Shown here: in pieces, positions 25,201 through 33,913 of the stretch | Position numbering within the stretch: the first letter of the stretch is position 1 | Layout: each line of letters opens with the position of its first letter | Assembly: GCF_000423665.1 (NCBI RefSeq) | Contig: NZ_AUIK01000009.1 | Location: 523,333 to 587,332, forward strand | DNA length: 64,000 nucleotides | From: Solirubrobacter soli DSM 22325 | GTDB lineage: Bacteria; Actinomycetota; Thermoleophilia; Solirubrobacterales; Solirubrobacteraceae | Direction: 5' to 3' | The notes under the pieces: generated by a model | What the model was told of the DNA's origin: nothing | The model's input: the letters and a program-made list of their open reading frames with translations, nothing else | The model's database searches: none | Translations under genes and position numbers: made by a program

Positions 25201-28200
25201 CCCGAACATGAACATCTTCACGTCGATCGTGGCGACGTACACCGACAAGGGCAACGGCAACGCCCAGGCCCTGACCGGCATGGACGACGTGGTCCTGCAC
25301 ACCCGCAAGAAGCGGGCTGAGCACAACAACGGCACCGGCCGCGTGGCCGGCTCGACCGCCGGCGGCGACCCGGGCGTCCAGGAGGAGGCCACGCAGGACG
25401 TCGGCGGCGGCAACAACGTCGGGTTCATCGAGAACGGCGACTACATCTACTTCAACCGGATGAACTTCGAGGACATCAACAAGATCGACTTCCGCGTGGC
25501 GTCCGGTGGCGCCGGCGGCAAGATCGAGCTGCGGATGGACTCCCCGACGGGCGCGACGTTCGCCTCGGCCGACGTGGCCCCGACGGGCGGCTGGCAGAAC
25601 TGGGTGACGGTCTCCGCGCCGATCACCAACCCGCCGCAGGGCACGCACGTGCTCTACATCGTGTTCACGCACCCCACCGACGGCGGCGGCCTGATGAACC
25701 TCAACTGGTTCCAGGTCCACGGCAAGGGCGCGGCGATCTCGGCTCCGCCCGAGGTGTCCGCCACGGCCACGCCGGCGAGCGGCCAGGCGCCGCTGCAGGT
25801 GAAGTTCGACGCCACGGCGACCGACCCCGAGGGCGAGGCGCTGACGTACGCGTGGGACTTCGGCGTGACCGGCACCAACACGGACACCTCGACCCAGGAG
25901 GACCCGACGTACACGTACGTGAACGCGGGCACCTACACGGCCAAGGTCACCGTGACCGACGCGCAGGGCATCAAGGCGTCGACGACCGTCGACGTCCGCG
26001 TGACCGGCGCGCCCAACCAGTGCGACCACAACGCCAAGTCGGACGAGTTCAACGGCTCGAGCCTGGATCTCAACCGCTGGACGGTGCGGCGCAGCTTCGA
26101 CAACTTCACCGTGACCAACGGTGAGCTCGTCCTGCCGATCGACAACGGCTCGATCTACCAGGGCGGCACCAGCGCCGGCAACATCATCACGCAGCCGACG
26201 CCGAGCGGCGTCTGGACCGTCACCGCGAAGGTCCGCGTCGCCGAGCTCAACCAGAACTACCAGCAGGCCGGCCTGCGCGTGTACTCCGACGACGACAACT
26301 GGGCGTCGGTGCACATGATCTCCGCGGGCGGCACCCGGACGTTCGAGTTCATCTACGAGAACGCCGGCAACCCGCGCAACACCGCGGCCGACAACGTCGG
26401 CCCGTTGCCCGAGACCGCTCCGCTCTCCTACTACGTGCGGATCCACTCGGACGGCACGAACCTGACGGCGTTCTACTCGTTCGACGGGGACACGTTCACG
26501 CCCGTCGGCCAGCCGGCGCCGCTGAGCACGTTCTCCAACCCGCAGATCGGCCCGGTCGCGCTGAGCGACCAGGCGGCCAACAAGCCGAACTCGTACTTCG
26601 ACTGGATCCACTTCGACCCGGACGTTCCGGCCGGCGGTGGCTCGACCCAGCTCGACGAGTTCAACGGCACCGACATCGCGACCCCGCCGTGGGACGTGGT
26701 GCGCCGCGACCAGGGGATGACGGTCGGCAGCGGCGCGCTGCACATCCCGGCCGCGCCCGGTGACATCTACGGCGATAAGAACGACGCCAAGAACATCGTG
26801 CTGCGCGCCGCGCCCACGGGGGCCTGGACCGCCACCACGAAGGTCGCCTTCGAGGGCGACAACCAGTGGCAGCAGGCGGGCATGATCCTCTACACCGACG
26901 ACGGCAACTTCGTGAAGTTCGGCCGCATCGCGACCGAGAACGGGACCGGCGTCGAGAAGTTCGAGTTCATCCTCGAGACGAACGGGACCCCGCGCAACGA
27001 CGCGGCGGACTCCACGGCGAACCTCGCCGCGAACTTCCCGAAGGACTACTACCTGCGCATGGTGTCCGACGGCACCAACGTGACGGGCGCGTACTCGACC
27101 GACGGCACGACCTGGACCCCGGTCGGCCGCGCGGCGGCCATCCCGGCCGGGGCGAAGATCGGCATGTTCGCCTTCAACAACGCCGCGGCGGCCTCGCCGG
27201 TCGCCGACTTCGACTGGTTCCGCCTCGAGAGCGCGAGCGGTGGCGGCGGAGGCACGCCGTCCGGCTCGAACCGCAGCGACGACTTCTCCGGCACGTCGCT
27301 GGACAAGTCGCGCTGGAACGCGATCGTGCGCGACAACCCGGAGAAGTACGCCGTCGGCGGCGGCAACCTGACGATCACCACCGAGCTCGGCGACATCTAC
27401 ACGGGTGACACCAACCCGCCGCCGAACAACTTCATCCTCCAGTCGGCCGACCATGCCGGCGCGGACTGGGAGATCGAGACCAAGCTGTCCGGCACGATCA
27501 CCGACGGCTATTCCCAGGGCGGCCTGATCGCCTACAAGGACGGCGACAACTACGTCAAGTTCGACGCGATCTCCGACACCGGCAACACGCGGATCAACCG
27601 CATCGAGCTGCGGTCGGAGGTCGGCGGGGCCGTCCAGAACCCGCAGAACAACATCGACGTGCCCGCGGGTACGACGAACATCTGGCTGCGCCTGAAGAAG
27701 GCCGGCACGAATTACACCGCCCAGCACTCCTTCGACGGGACGACCTGGGTCGACTCGGCCGCGGTGCCGAACGCGATGACGACCCCGGCCTTCGGCCTGT
27801 TCGCCTTCGGGCCGCAGGCGGCGGGCGTGGGCGACACGATGTCGTTCGACTACTTCCTGCTCGACGGCAAGCAGCCTGGCGGCGGCAGCGGGTGCGACTG
27901 CACCGGCCCGGGCGATGACTTCGACGGGACCGCGCTCGACACCGAGAAGTGGAACAAGATCGTCCGGCCCGACGCGTCGAAGATCGCGTTCGCGGACGGC
28001 GACCTGAAGGTCACCACGGTCCTCGGCGACATCTACACCAACGGCGATCCGTCCGGGACGCGGAACTTCCTGCTGCAGTCCGCGGACCACATCGGCAAGG
28101 ACAACTACGTCCTCGAGACCAAGGTCGACGTCTCGCAGCTCAACGGCGGGTACGCCCAGGGCGGCATCCTGGTCCGCGCCGACGACGACAACTACATCAA

Positions 28201-30271
28201 GTTCGACGCGATCTCCGACGTCAACAACACGAAGTTCAACCGCATCGAGCTGCGCTCCGAGCAGGCGGGTGTGATCCAGAACCCGCAGCCCGAGGTCAAC
28301 TCCGGGTTCCCGGCCGTCGTCAACGACGTGTGGCTGCGTCTGACCAAGACCGGGACGACCTACAAGGGCGAGTGGTCGCTCGACGGCTCCACGTGGACCG
28401 CGATGGCCAACGAGGTCAGCAACACCATGGTCAACCCGGACTTCGGCCTCTTCACGCTCGGCGTGCAGATCGCCGATCGCGTCGTCGGCTTCGAGTACTT
28501 CAAGGTCGACGGCTCCACCGGCTGCCCGCCGGTGGATGAGAACCACGCGCCGCTGGTCACCGAGATCTCGGCGACGCCGTCCACCGGGTTCGCCCCGCTG
28601 CCGGTCAACTTCGCCGTCACCGCCTCTGACGAGGATGGCGACAACCTGACCTACAGCTGGGACTTCGGTGACGGCAGCGCGGCCTCGACCACCGAGGACC
28701 CGTCGCACACCTACACCGCGGCGGGCACGTACACCGCGAAGGTGACGGTGTCCGACGGCGAGGACCAGACCACGCGCTCGGTCACGGTCAACGTGTTCGG
28801 GCCCGACCAGGGCGGCGACCGGTTCCGTGTGCTCGTCTTCTCCAAGACGACGGGCTTCCGCCACGACTCGATCCCGGCCGGTATCGCCGCGATCAAGAAG
28901 CTGGGCACGGACAACCACTTCGGTGTCGACGCGTCCGAGGACTCGGCCGCGGTGTTCACCGACAGCTTCCTGAGCCACTACGACGCCGTGGTCTTCCTCT
29001 CGACCACGGGCGACCCGCTCAACGACACCCAGCAGGCGGCGTTCGAGCGCTACATCAGGGGCGGCGGTGGCTACGTGGGCATCCACGCGGCCGCTGACAC
29101 CGAGTACACGTGGACCTGGTACGGCAAGCTGGTGGGCGCGTACTTCCGCAACCACCCGGCCGGCACGCCGACCGCGACGGTCCACATCGAGGACACCGAC
29201 GACCACTCGACGAGCGGGCTCCCGAACCCGTGGGAGCGCGTGGACGAGTGGTACAACTACCAGAAGCCCGACGGGGCGGTCGTCGGCGGCGGCGGGGACG
29301 ACTACTCGCCGCGTGCCGGCGGTGTCCACGTGCTCGCGACGGTCGACGAGTCGACCTACGGCGAGGACGACGGCAACACCACGGATGACGACCATCCGAT
29401 CTCGTGGTGCCACGCGTATGACGGCGGCCGCTCGTGGTACACGGGCATGGGTCACACCCAGGCCTCCTTCGCCGAGGCGCCGTACCTGAAGCACCTGCTG
29501 GGGGGCATCGAGATCGCGGCGAACGCCGTGGCCGACGCCGACTGCGGCAGCACCGGCGGTGGGGCGGGCAACCACGCCCCGACGGTCGAGGCACAGCGCA
29601 ACCCGAGCGGTGACGTCGGTGTCGGCGACCCGGTCGCGTTCACCGCGCAGGGAGCGGACGCCGACGGCGACACGCTCACCTACGCGTGGGACTTCGGCGA
29701 CGGCGGCACCGCGTCCACCAAGGACGCGATGCACACCTACACCACGGCCGGCGTGTTCCACGCGAAGGTCACCGTCACCGACGGCCACGGCGGCACGGTG
29801 TCCAAGCTCCTGCAGGTCAACGTGCAGCCCGCAGGTGACAACAGCGAGGACGTCGGCGTCGGCGGTCTCGTGCCGGGCGTCCTCGCGCTCGAGATCACCG
29901 GCTCGGCCAACTTCGGGACGTTCCAGCCGGGCGTCGCGAAGGACTACACGGCCAGCCTCGCCGGCAAGGTCACCACGTCCGCCACGGCGGCCGAGTTGAC
30001 CGTGCGCGACGACAGCACGAACCACACCGGTCACCTCGTCAACGGCGCGTCGTTCCTGGCGCAGCCGCTGCAGGTGAAGGCGAACGACGGGGCGTACAAG
30101 CCACTGAGCGAGACGCCCGGGACGCGGGTCAGCCTGACCGCGTTCCCGACGCCGGTCAGCCTCCAGCCGCTGACGATCGGCTTCAAGCAGTCGATCGGGG
30201 CGGGCGAGTCGCTGCTGCGCGGCGGCTACGCCAAGACGGTGACGTTCACGCTCTCGGCGACGACGCCGTAA
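22259..30271 (+). CDS. Giant secreted protein: cupredoxin, ThuA x2, sugar dehydrogenase propeller, PKD, CBM6-like, concanavalin-like modules
   Basis: 2670 residues with a Sec signal peptide (cleavage after Ala27). Order: cupredoxin about 28-116 with type-1 copper ligands His66, Cys102, His105, Met108; ThuA about 123-355; glucose/sorbosone-dehydrogenase-like beta-propeller about 378-814 (NGLLGIALDPNF, LPEIFAMGFRNPFRI); PKD about 815-907; CBM6-like about 1054-1159; second PKD; four related concanavalin/DUF1349-like modules about 1261-2091 (each with F-[ND]-G-[ST] start and L-D/W-F-x-x-D end); PKD; second ThuA about 2188-2421; PKD; and a 135-residue end domain. Probably acts on extracellular sugars or is held on the cell surface. 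No LPXTG motif or C-terminal membrane helix. Confidence 0.9.
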   Translation: MRTLRSALLALAVALVAGALGTGTALADTVVIDAVDAPVPAFSPPNVTIHKGDTVRFEFDGATATHTVTSTSANWTSNEVKAPNEAPISRTFDTAGTYTFICALHSGMGGSITVSDTPANTLSKVLVFSKTAGFRHDSIPQGIAAIQALGAANGFTVTATEDAAQFTSANLAQYDVVVFLSTTGDVLNDAQQTAFENYMKAGGGFAGIHAASDTEYTWPYYGQMLGAYFRNHPSGTPTATVKVEDADEPSTQGLPASEVRTDEWYNFQPPTNPVVGGNQPGIQDYSPRASGVHVLMTIDESTYDEADDSAEADDHPISWCTNFDGGRAWYTAQGHTQASFSEPNIRAHILGGLKTAAGVGNADCGPMRQAPPVASDFEVRAIDDDTESPMELAVAKDGRVFYVERITGEVNVIKPDGTVLTTGRIPVSSVQENGLLGIALDPNFDTNHNIFVAYTPLPDSSTETRIARYTLNGDTLDMASQKVIFQMQNQRTECCHSSGSLAFGKDGSLYLSTGDNTNPFASDGYNPIDERPGRAFWDAQRTSANTNSYSGKILRIVPLANPTAPGVGTGYTIPTGNLFNEADDTQNKTLPEIFAMGFRNPFRITVDPISGKVLMGDYGPDASATNPNRGPQGTVEYNVVTPGFYGWPYCIRDNVAYNDYDFATSTSGAKFNCAAPVNNSPNNTGLTNLPPAKPAIMWMGYSETDTRNPGLGPGGAPTGGPRYKFDANLNSDTKFPAFYDKQWFIGEWNSGWIKTANLNSDESAVTNVANSPWMTTFKRVHEMEFGPDGSLYVIDWGGGFNGNNADSGVFRIDYVKGARRPIAHAAVDKDNGPVPLTVQFSSTGSVDPEGTSLTYAWDFDGNGTTDSTAANPTHTYTTAGNYNVKLTVTDQDGMAGTDTLVVVAGNTRPTVKLDFPEDGKFADFGDTIAYKITVTDPEDGTIDCSKVSLNLQLGHDEHAHPLSTKAGCEGTVTTASDSGHDPNMNIFTSIVATYTDKGNGNAQALTGMDDVVLHTRKKRAEHNNGTGRVAGSTAGGDPGVQEEATQDVGGGNNVGFIENGDYIYFNRMNFEDINKIDFRVASGGAGGKIELRMDSPTGATFASADVAPTGGWQNWVTVSAPITNPPQGTHVLYIVFTHPTDGGGLMNLNWFQVHGKGAAISAPPEVSATATPASGQAPLQVKFDATATDPEGEALTYAWDFGVTGTNTDTSTQEDPTYTYVNAGTYTAKVTVTDAQGIKASTTVDVRVTGAPNQCDHNAKSDEFNGSSLDLNRWTVRRSFDNFTVTNGELVLPIDNGSIYQGGTSAGNIITQPTPSGVWTVTAKVRVAELNQNYQQAGLRVYSDDDNWASVHMISAGGTRTFEFIYENAGNPRNTAADNVGPLPETAPLSYYVRIHSDGTNLTAFYSFDGDTFTPVGQPAPLSTFSNPQIGPVALSDQAANKPNSYFDWIHFDPDVPAGGGSTQLDEFNGTDIATPPWDVVRRDQGMTVGSGALHIPAAPGDIYGDKNDAKNIVLRAAPTGAWTATTKVAFEGDNQWQQAGMILYTDDGNFVKFGRIATENGTGVEKFEFILETNGTPRNDAADSTANLAANFPKDYYLRMVSDGTNVTGAYSTDGTTWTPVGRAAAIPAGAKIGMFAFNNAAAASPVADFDWFRLESASGGGGGTPSGSNRSDDFSGTSLDKSRWNAIVRDNPEKYAVGGGNLTITTELGDIYTGDTNPPPNNFILQSADHAGADWEIETKLSGTITDGYSQGGLIAYKDGDNYVKFDAISDTGNTRINRIELRSEVGGAVQNPQNNIDVPAGTTNIWLRLKKAGTNYTAQHSFDGTTWVDSAAVPNAMTTPAFGLFAFGPQAAGVGDTMSFDYFLLDGKQPGGGSGCDCTGPGDDFDGTALDTEKWNKIVRPDASKIAFADGDLKVTTVLGDIYTNGDPSGTRNFLLQSADHIGKDNYVLETKVDVSQLNGGYAQGGILVRADDDNYIKFDAISDVNNTKFNRIELRSEQAGVIQNPQPEVNSGFPAVVNDVWLRLTKTGTTYKGEWSLDGSTWTAMANEVSNTMVNPDFGLFTLGVQIADRVVGFEYFKVDGSTGCPPVDENHAPLVTEISATPSTGFAPLPVNFAVTASDEDGDNLTYSWDFGDGSAASTTEDPSHTYTAAGTYTAKVTVSDGEDQTTRSVTVNVFGPDQGGDRFRVLVFSKTTGFRHDSIPAGIAAIKKLGTDNHFGVDASEDSAAVFTDSFLSHYDAVVFLSTTGDPLNDTQQAAFERYIRGGGGYVGIHAAADTEYTWTWYGKLVGAYFRNHPAGTPTATVHIEDTDDHSTSGLPNPWERVDEWYNYQKPDGAVVGGGGDDYSPRAGGVHVLATVDESTYGEDDGNTTDDDHPISWCHAYDGGRSWYTGMGHTQASFAEAPYLKHLLGGIEIAANAVADADCGSTGGGAGNHAPTVEAQRNPSGDVGVGDPVAFTAQGADADGDTLTYAWDFGDGGTASTKDAMHTYTTAGVFHAKVTVTDGHGGTVSKLLQVNVQPAGDNSEDVGVGGLVPGVLALEITGSANFGTFQPGVAKDYTASLAGKVTTSATAAELTVRDDSTNHTGHLVNGASFLAQPLQVKANDGAYKPLSETPGTRVSLTAFPTPVSLQPLTIGFKQSIGAGESLLRGGYAKTVTFTLSATTP

Positions 30272-30287
30272 TTGAGCGGTCTACTCT

Positions 30288-30315
30288 CGCCCGGCCGCCT
30301 GCGCGCGGCCGGGCG
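30288..30315. terminator. G+C-rich hairpin after the giant gene
   Basis: CGCCCGGCCGC (30288-30298) and GCGGCCGGGCG (30305-30315) make a perfect 11-bp stem with a six-base loop, 17 bases after the stop codon. No T-tract follows, as often in high-G+C actinobacterial terminators. Confidence 0.65.
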
Positions 30316-30332
30316 GGGGTAGGTTCTACGCC

Positions 30333-31487
30333 ATGCGCGTAGGCATCGCCGGTGGTGGATTGGGCGGCCTGTCGGCCGCCCTTTTCCTGCTTCGGGCGGG
30401 GGTGGGTGAGGTGCGCGTGTTCGAGCAGCAGCGGGAGCTGAGCGAGATCGGCGCTGGCATCCAGATCGCCCCCAACGCCGTCCGGCTGCTGCAGCGGCTC
30501 GGCCTCGGGGACGCCCTCGCGGCGGTCTCGGTGGCGTTCGAGGACGCGTGGGAGTTCCGGCGCTGGGAGGACGGCCGCATCCTGTTCTCCCAGACGTACG
30601 GCGCCGAGGGCGAGGCGCGCTTCGGGGCGCCCTACATCGCCGTCCATCGCGCCGACCTGCTGCGTGTGCTGGCGGACGCGCTGCCGGCCGGCGTCGTGTC
30701 CTTGGGCCGGCGCGTGAGCGATGTGGACGGGGCCCGGTTCGTGTTCGCGGACGGGTCCGCGTCGGAGCCGTTCGACGCGCTGATCGGCGCCGACGGCATC
30801 CACTCGGTCGTGCGCGACGTGGTCGCCGGGCCGGGCTCACCGGTCTTCACGGGGCTGGCCGCGTACCGCGCGCTGGTACCCGCTGACGAGGCGCCCGAGT
30901 TCGCCCGGCGCCCGGTCTGCTCGATCTGGCTCGGGCCGAAGCGCCACTTCGTCCATTACCCGGTGTCAGGCGGCGCGTTCGTGAATCTGGTCACCGCGAA
31001 CCCGGCGGGCGACTGGCGCGAGGAGTCCTGGACCGCACCGGGCGAGGTCGCCGACTTCCTCGCCGAGTACGCGGGCTGGGACGCGGCGGTGCAGCAGCTG
31101 ATCGGCGCGGCCCGCGAGACCAAGCGCTACGCGTTCTACGCCCGCGAGCCGATCACGTCCTGGGTGTCGGGCCGGATCGCGCTGCTCGGCGACGCCGCCC
31201 ACCCGATGCTCCCGTTCTTCGCCCAGGGCGCCGGCCAGGCGATCGAGGACGGCGCGGTGCTCGCGCGCTGCCTCGTGGACGCGCCGGTCGACGCCGCGCT
31301 CCGCCGCTACGAGTCGCTGCGGGTCGACCGCGCCACCCGCGTGCAACGGCTGAGCGGCGCTCGCCGCGAGCACCACCACATGGAGGACGGGCCGGAGCAG
31401 GAGGCGCGTGACCTCGCGTTGTCAGCGCAGGACCCGCTCGGCCACAACGAGTGGCTCTACGGGCACGATGTGGAAGCGGGGTTGTGA
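30333..31487 (+). CDS. FAD-dependent aromatic monooxygenase (salicylate hydroxylase-like)
   Basis: 384 residues. FAD motifs of group A flavin monooxygenases: GGGLGGLSAALFL at the N-terminus, the D-G motif ALIGADGIHSVVRD in the middle and the G-D motif IALLGDAAHPMLPFFAQGAG with EDGAVLARCL. Length and motifs match salicylate/3-hydroxybenzoate hydroxylases: NAD(P)H- and O2-dependent ring hydroxylation. Substrate not predictable. Stands alone between two hairpins; convergent with the MFS-cNMP gene. Confidence 0.88.
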   Translation: MRVGIAGGGLGGLSAALFLLRAGVGEVRVFEQQRELSEIGAGIQIAPNAVRLLQRLGLGDALAAVSVAFEDAWEFRRWEDGRILFSQTYGAEGEARFGAPYIAVHRADLLRVLADALPAGVVSLGRRVSDVDGARFVFADGSASEPFDALIGADGIHSVVRDVVAGPGSPVFTGLAAYRALVPADEAPEFARRPVCSIWLGPKRHFVHYPVSGGAFVNLVTANPAGDWREESWTAPGEVADFLAEYAGWDAAVQQLIGAARETKRYAFYAREPITSWVSGRIALLGDAAHPMLPFFAQGAGQAIEDGAVLARCLVDAPVDAALRRYESLRVDRATRVQRLSGARREHHHMEDGPEQEARDLALSAQDPLGHNEWLYGHDVEAGL

Positions 31488-31897
31488 GTGATGCCGTGGC
31501 ATCGGTGGGCGAGTGCGTTGTTGTGTGGCCGTGCCGGTATTCGGGGAACGGCCTAGCACTGAGGGAGGGGGGTCGCTGCTGCGCCCCGGCCTGGTCGGTC
31601 GTGCCGCCGTCCGCCGCGGCGCTTGGCCGTGCTGACTCGTCGCGCCGTGCAGGGAGACCGTCAAGTTACGGTCCACGGAGACCGTGCGAGATCGGTTGTG
31701 ATCACTTTCGCCGGTGGTGGCGCTTCTCGACCGAAGCCGCACTGTTCGACTTGGCGCGTTCGTAGGGGTGTTCGACGTTCCGCCCCCGTACAGGGGCGAA
31801 ACGTAGGCCACCCCCCGCGGAGTGCACATGGACGTCCCTCACGCCGATCACGGCAGCCGAGAGCGGACAACCGCCCACCGATGCCACGCCCCGAACA
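31488..31897. other. 410-bp convergent intergenic region without a supported gene
   Basis: Open frames here have odd composition for this genome (many Thr, Ser, His) and no ribosome site, so I call none. It holds two direct copies of GGAGACCGT (31653-31661 and 31677-31685, period 24) with inverted ACGGT/ACCGT pieces, and the strong hairpin described at 31775-31804. Confidence 0.6.
31775..31804. terminator. Strong hairpin, probable two-way terminator
   Basis: ACGTTCCGCCCC (31775-31786), loop CGTACA, GGGGCGAAACGT (31793-31804): 12-bp stem with a single mismatch, about 90 bases before the end of the minus-strand MFS-cNMP gene. Placement between convergent genes fits termination from both sides. 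Confidence 0.6.
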
Positions 31898-33535
31898 TCA
31901 CGCCGGGGCGAGCCGCGCATCGGCCAGATCGTGGCCCGCGGCCAGGGCGCGGCGATCGCCGGTGATCGCGGCGAGGAACTCCTCCCGCTCCAACGCAAGG
32001 AGTTCGACGTCCGTGCGAGCGACGACGGTCGCGGTGCGGGGGACGTCGCGCAGCAGGGCGATCTCGCCGAAGCAGTCGCCGACGACCTCGGTGCGGCGGA
32101 AGCGGCCGCGCTCGGAGACCTCGACCTCGCCCGCGGCGATGACGTAGAAGCGGTCGCCGGGCTCGCCCTCGCGCAGGACGACCGAGCCGCGGCGGAAGTG
32201 GGTCGGCGTGAGCCGGCGCGAGAGCTCCTCCAGTTGCGCGACCGGTAGCGGCGCGAACATGCCGAGGCCGCGCAGCAGGCGGTACTCGCGCTCGGGGACG
32301 GGCGCGGACGCCTCCATCCGCGCGAGCGCCCGCCAGCGCAGCAGGATCAGGGTCGGGAGGGTCGCGCCGACGACGAGCAGCGCGCCGCGGACGCCCGCGA
32401 GCGCGACCAGCAGCGGGGCGAGCAGCGAGCCGAGCCCGGTCGTCAGCCAGTACGTCCCTTCGACGACGCCGAACGCGCGGGCCAGCACGGCGTCGGAGGC
32501 CAGCCGCTGCACGAGGGTCAGCCCGGCGACCTCCATCACCGCGTAGCCGACGCCGAGGACGATCAGACCGACGACCGCGACGCTCGTCGCGGGAACCGCG
32601 CTGAGGCCGAGCAGCGGCAGGCCGATCAGCAGCGACGCGATGACGAGGCCGGTGGCGTTGCGCCCGCGCCCGAGGATGAGCAGCGCACCTGCCGCGCCGA
32701 ACAGGCCCCCGACGCCCCACGCGGAGTTCAGCCAGCCGACTCCGGCGGGCCCGAGGTCGAGCAGCTCGAGCGCGATCAGCACGACCAACACGTCGATCGC
32801 GCCCTCGATCAGCGTCGATGCGCCGAGCACGCCGACGACGAGTCGCAGGTGCGGTTCGTGCCACACGGTCTGGATTCCCTCGACGAGGTCGGTCCGGTGC
32901 CGTTCGGCGCTGAAGCGCGGCGGCGGGTCGGCCGGGATGCCCGCGAGCGCGAGCGCCGCGAGCAGGAACGCGACGCTGGTCGCCGCGAGCGCGAGCTCGA
33001 CCCCGCCGACGGCGCTCAGCAGGCCTCCCGCGAGCGCGCCGCAGAGAAAGCCGAAGCTGTCGACCGCGCTCCACAGCGCGTTGGCGGCGGCCAGCTGGCC
33101 GGGGTCGTCGGCCAGCGACGGCAGCAGCGCGGCCTGCGCGGGCCTGTGCCCGGTGCCGATCGCGGTGAAGAGCGCGGCCAGCACGAACACCAGCACGGCG
33201 GGCGCGCTCACCCACACGAGCAGCGCGGCCGCGGCGAGCACCACCGCCCGCGCGAGCGCGAGGCAGAACAGCACGTTGCGCCGCGAGTGCCGATCGCCGA
33301 GCAGCGACATCCAGGGCGCCGCCAGCGCCGCCGGCGCCATCCGCACGACCGCGGCGACACCGACCAGCGAGGCGCCGCCGACGTCATACGCGTACACGGA
33401 GAGCGCGACGAAGAACGCCCACCCGCCGAGCGAGCACGCGACCCACGCGAGCTGCAACCGTCGCAGCGCCCGCGTCCCCACCGCATCCCGCAAGGCGCAC
33501 CCGGCGACGGCGAGGCTGTGGGGGAGCGCGGCCAA
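31898..33535 (-). CDS. MFS transporter fused to a cyclic-nucleotide-binding domain
   Basis: 545 residues. Residues 1-405 form a 12-helix MFS protein of the enterobactin-exporter-like/MFS_3 type (ALPHSLAVAGCALRDAVGTRALRRL start, SLLGDRHSRRNVLFCLALARAVV loop, PSLADDPGQLAAANALWSAV). After helix 12 (LPTLILLRWRALARME) comes a cNMP-binding domain, about 425-530: GMFAPLPVAQLEELSRRL, GSVVLREGEPGDRFYVIAAGEVEV and the phosphate-binding cassette GDCFGEIALLRDVPRTATV. So a cytosolic cyclic nucleotide probably gates or scaffolds the pump. Substrate unknown. Upstream of its start lies 378 bp of G+C-rich repeats. Confidence 0.88.
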   Translation of the reverse strand: MAALPHSLAVAGCALRDAVGTRALRRLQLAWVACSLGGWAFFVALSVYAYDVGGASLVGVAAVVRMAPAALAAPWMSLLGDRHSRRNVLFCLALARAVVLAAAALLVWVSAPAVLVFVLAALFTAIGTGHRPAQAALLPSLADDPGQLAAANALWSAVDSFGFLCGALAGGLLSAVGGVELALAATSVAFLLAALALAGIPADPPPRFSAERHRTDLVEGIQTVWHEPHLRLVVGVLGASTLIEGAIDVLVVLIALELLDLGPAGVGWLNSAWGVGGLFGAAGALLILGRGRNATGLVIASLLIGLPLLGLSAVPATSVAVVGLIVLGVGYAVMEVAGLTLVQRLASDAVLARAFGVVEGTYWLTTGLGSLLAPLLVALAGVRGALLVVGATLPTLILLRWRALARMEASAPVPEREYRLLRGLGMFAPLPVAQLEELSRRLTPTHFRRGSVVLREGEPGDRFYVIAAGEVEVSERGRFRRTEVVGDCFGEIALLRDVPRTATVVARTDVELLALEREEFLAAITGDRRALAAGHDLADARLAPA

Positions 33536-33913
33536 GGGCCGACACTACCGCGCCCCGCGCCCGCGTGGCGCGGCGCGGCGCGGTGTGGAGGCGCGCGGTG
33601 TGGAGCGCGCGAGTGGGGGCGCGCGGTGTGGAGGGCGCGAGTGGGGGCGCGGTGCGGGCGCGCGGTGCGCGGGCGCTGGGTGCGGCGCCGCGCGGTGCGG
33701 GGACGCGGGGTGCGGCGGCGCGCGGTGTGGGGGCGCGTGGTGCGGCGCCGCGCGGTGCGGGGGCGCGGGTGCGGCGGCGCCGCCACGCGCGGCGGCCGGC
33801 GCGGCGCGGCGGCGCGCGGTGTGGGGGCGCGTGGTGCGGCGCCGCGCGGTGCGGGGGCGCGGGTGCGGCGGCGCCGCCACGCTCGGCGGCCGGCGCGGCG
33901 CGGGCGCCTCGCG
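33536..33913. repeat. G+C-rich minisatellite with a 94-bp direct duplication
   Basis: No gene. The 378 bp between the MFS-cNMP start and the lipase stop consist of degenerate short units around GGTGCGGGCGCG/GGTGTGGGGGCGCG on the plus strand. Within it, 33714-33807 and 33808-33900 are near-identical direct repeats of period 94 (one clear mismatch, G/T near 33789/33883). All open frames across it code for simple Arg/Pro/Ala/Thr repeats and are rejected. The promoter of the MFS-cNMP gene must lie in or beside this tract, so its length could affect expression. Confidence 0.8.

Noticed and set aside
22205..30034. A 2609-codon open frame on the minus strand
   Set aside because: It lies fully opposite the giant secreted protein, is made of Arg/Val/Asp/Gly-rich text without domains, and follows from third-position G+C bias of the real gene.
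31422..31829. 135-codon frame on the minus strand in the convergent gap
   Set aside because: Overlaps the monooxygenase end, has Ser/Thr/Arg-rich random composition and lacks a ribosome site.
33545..33880. Open frames of Pro/Arg/Thr/Ala repeats in both directions in the G+C-rich tract
   Set aside because: Pure translation of a minisatellite; no ribosome site or protein-like composition.
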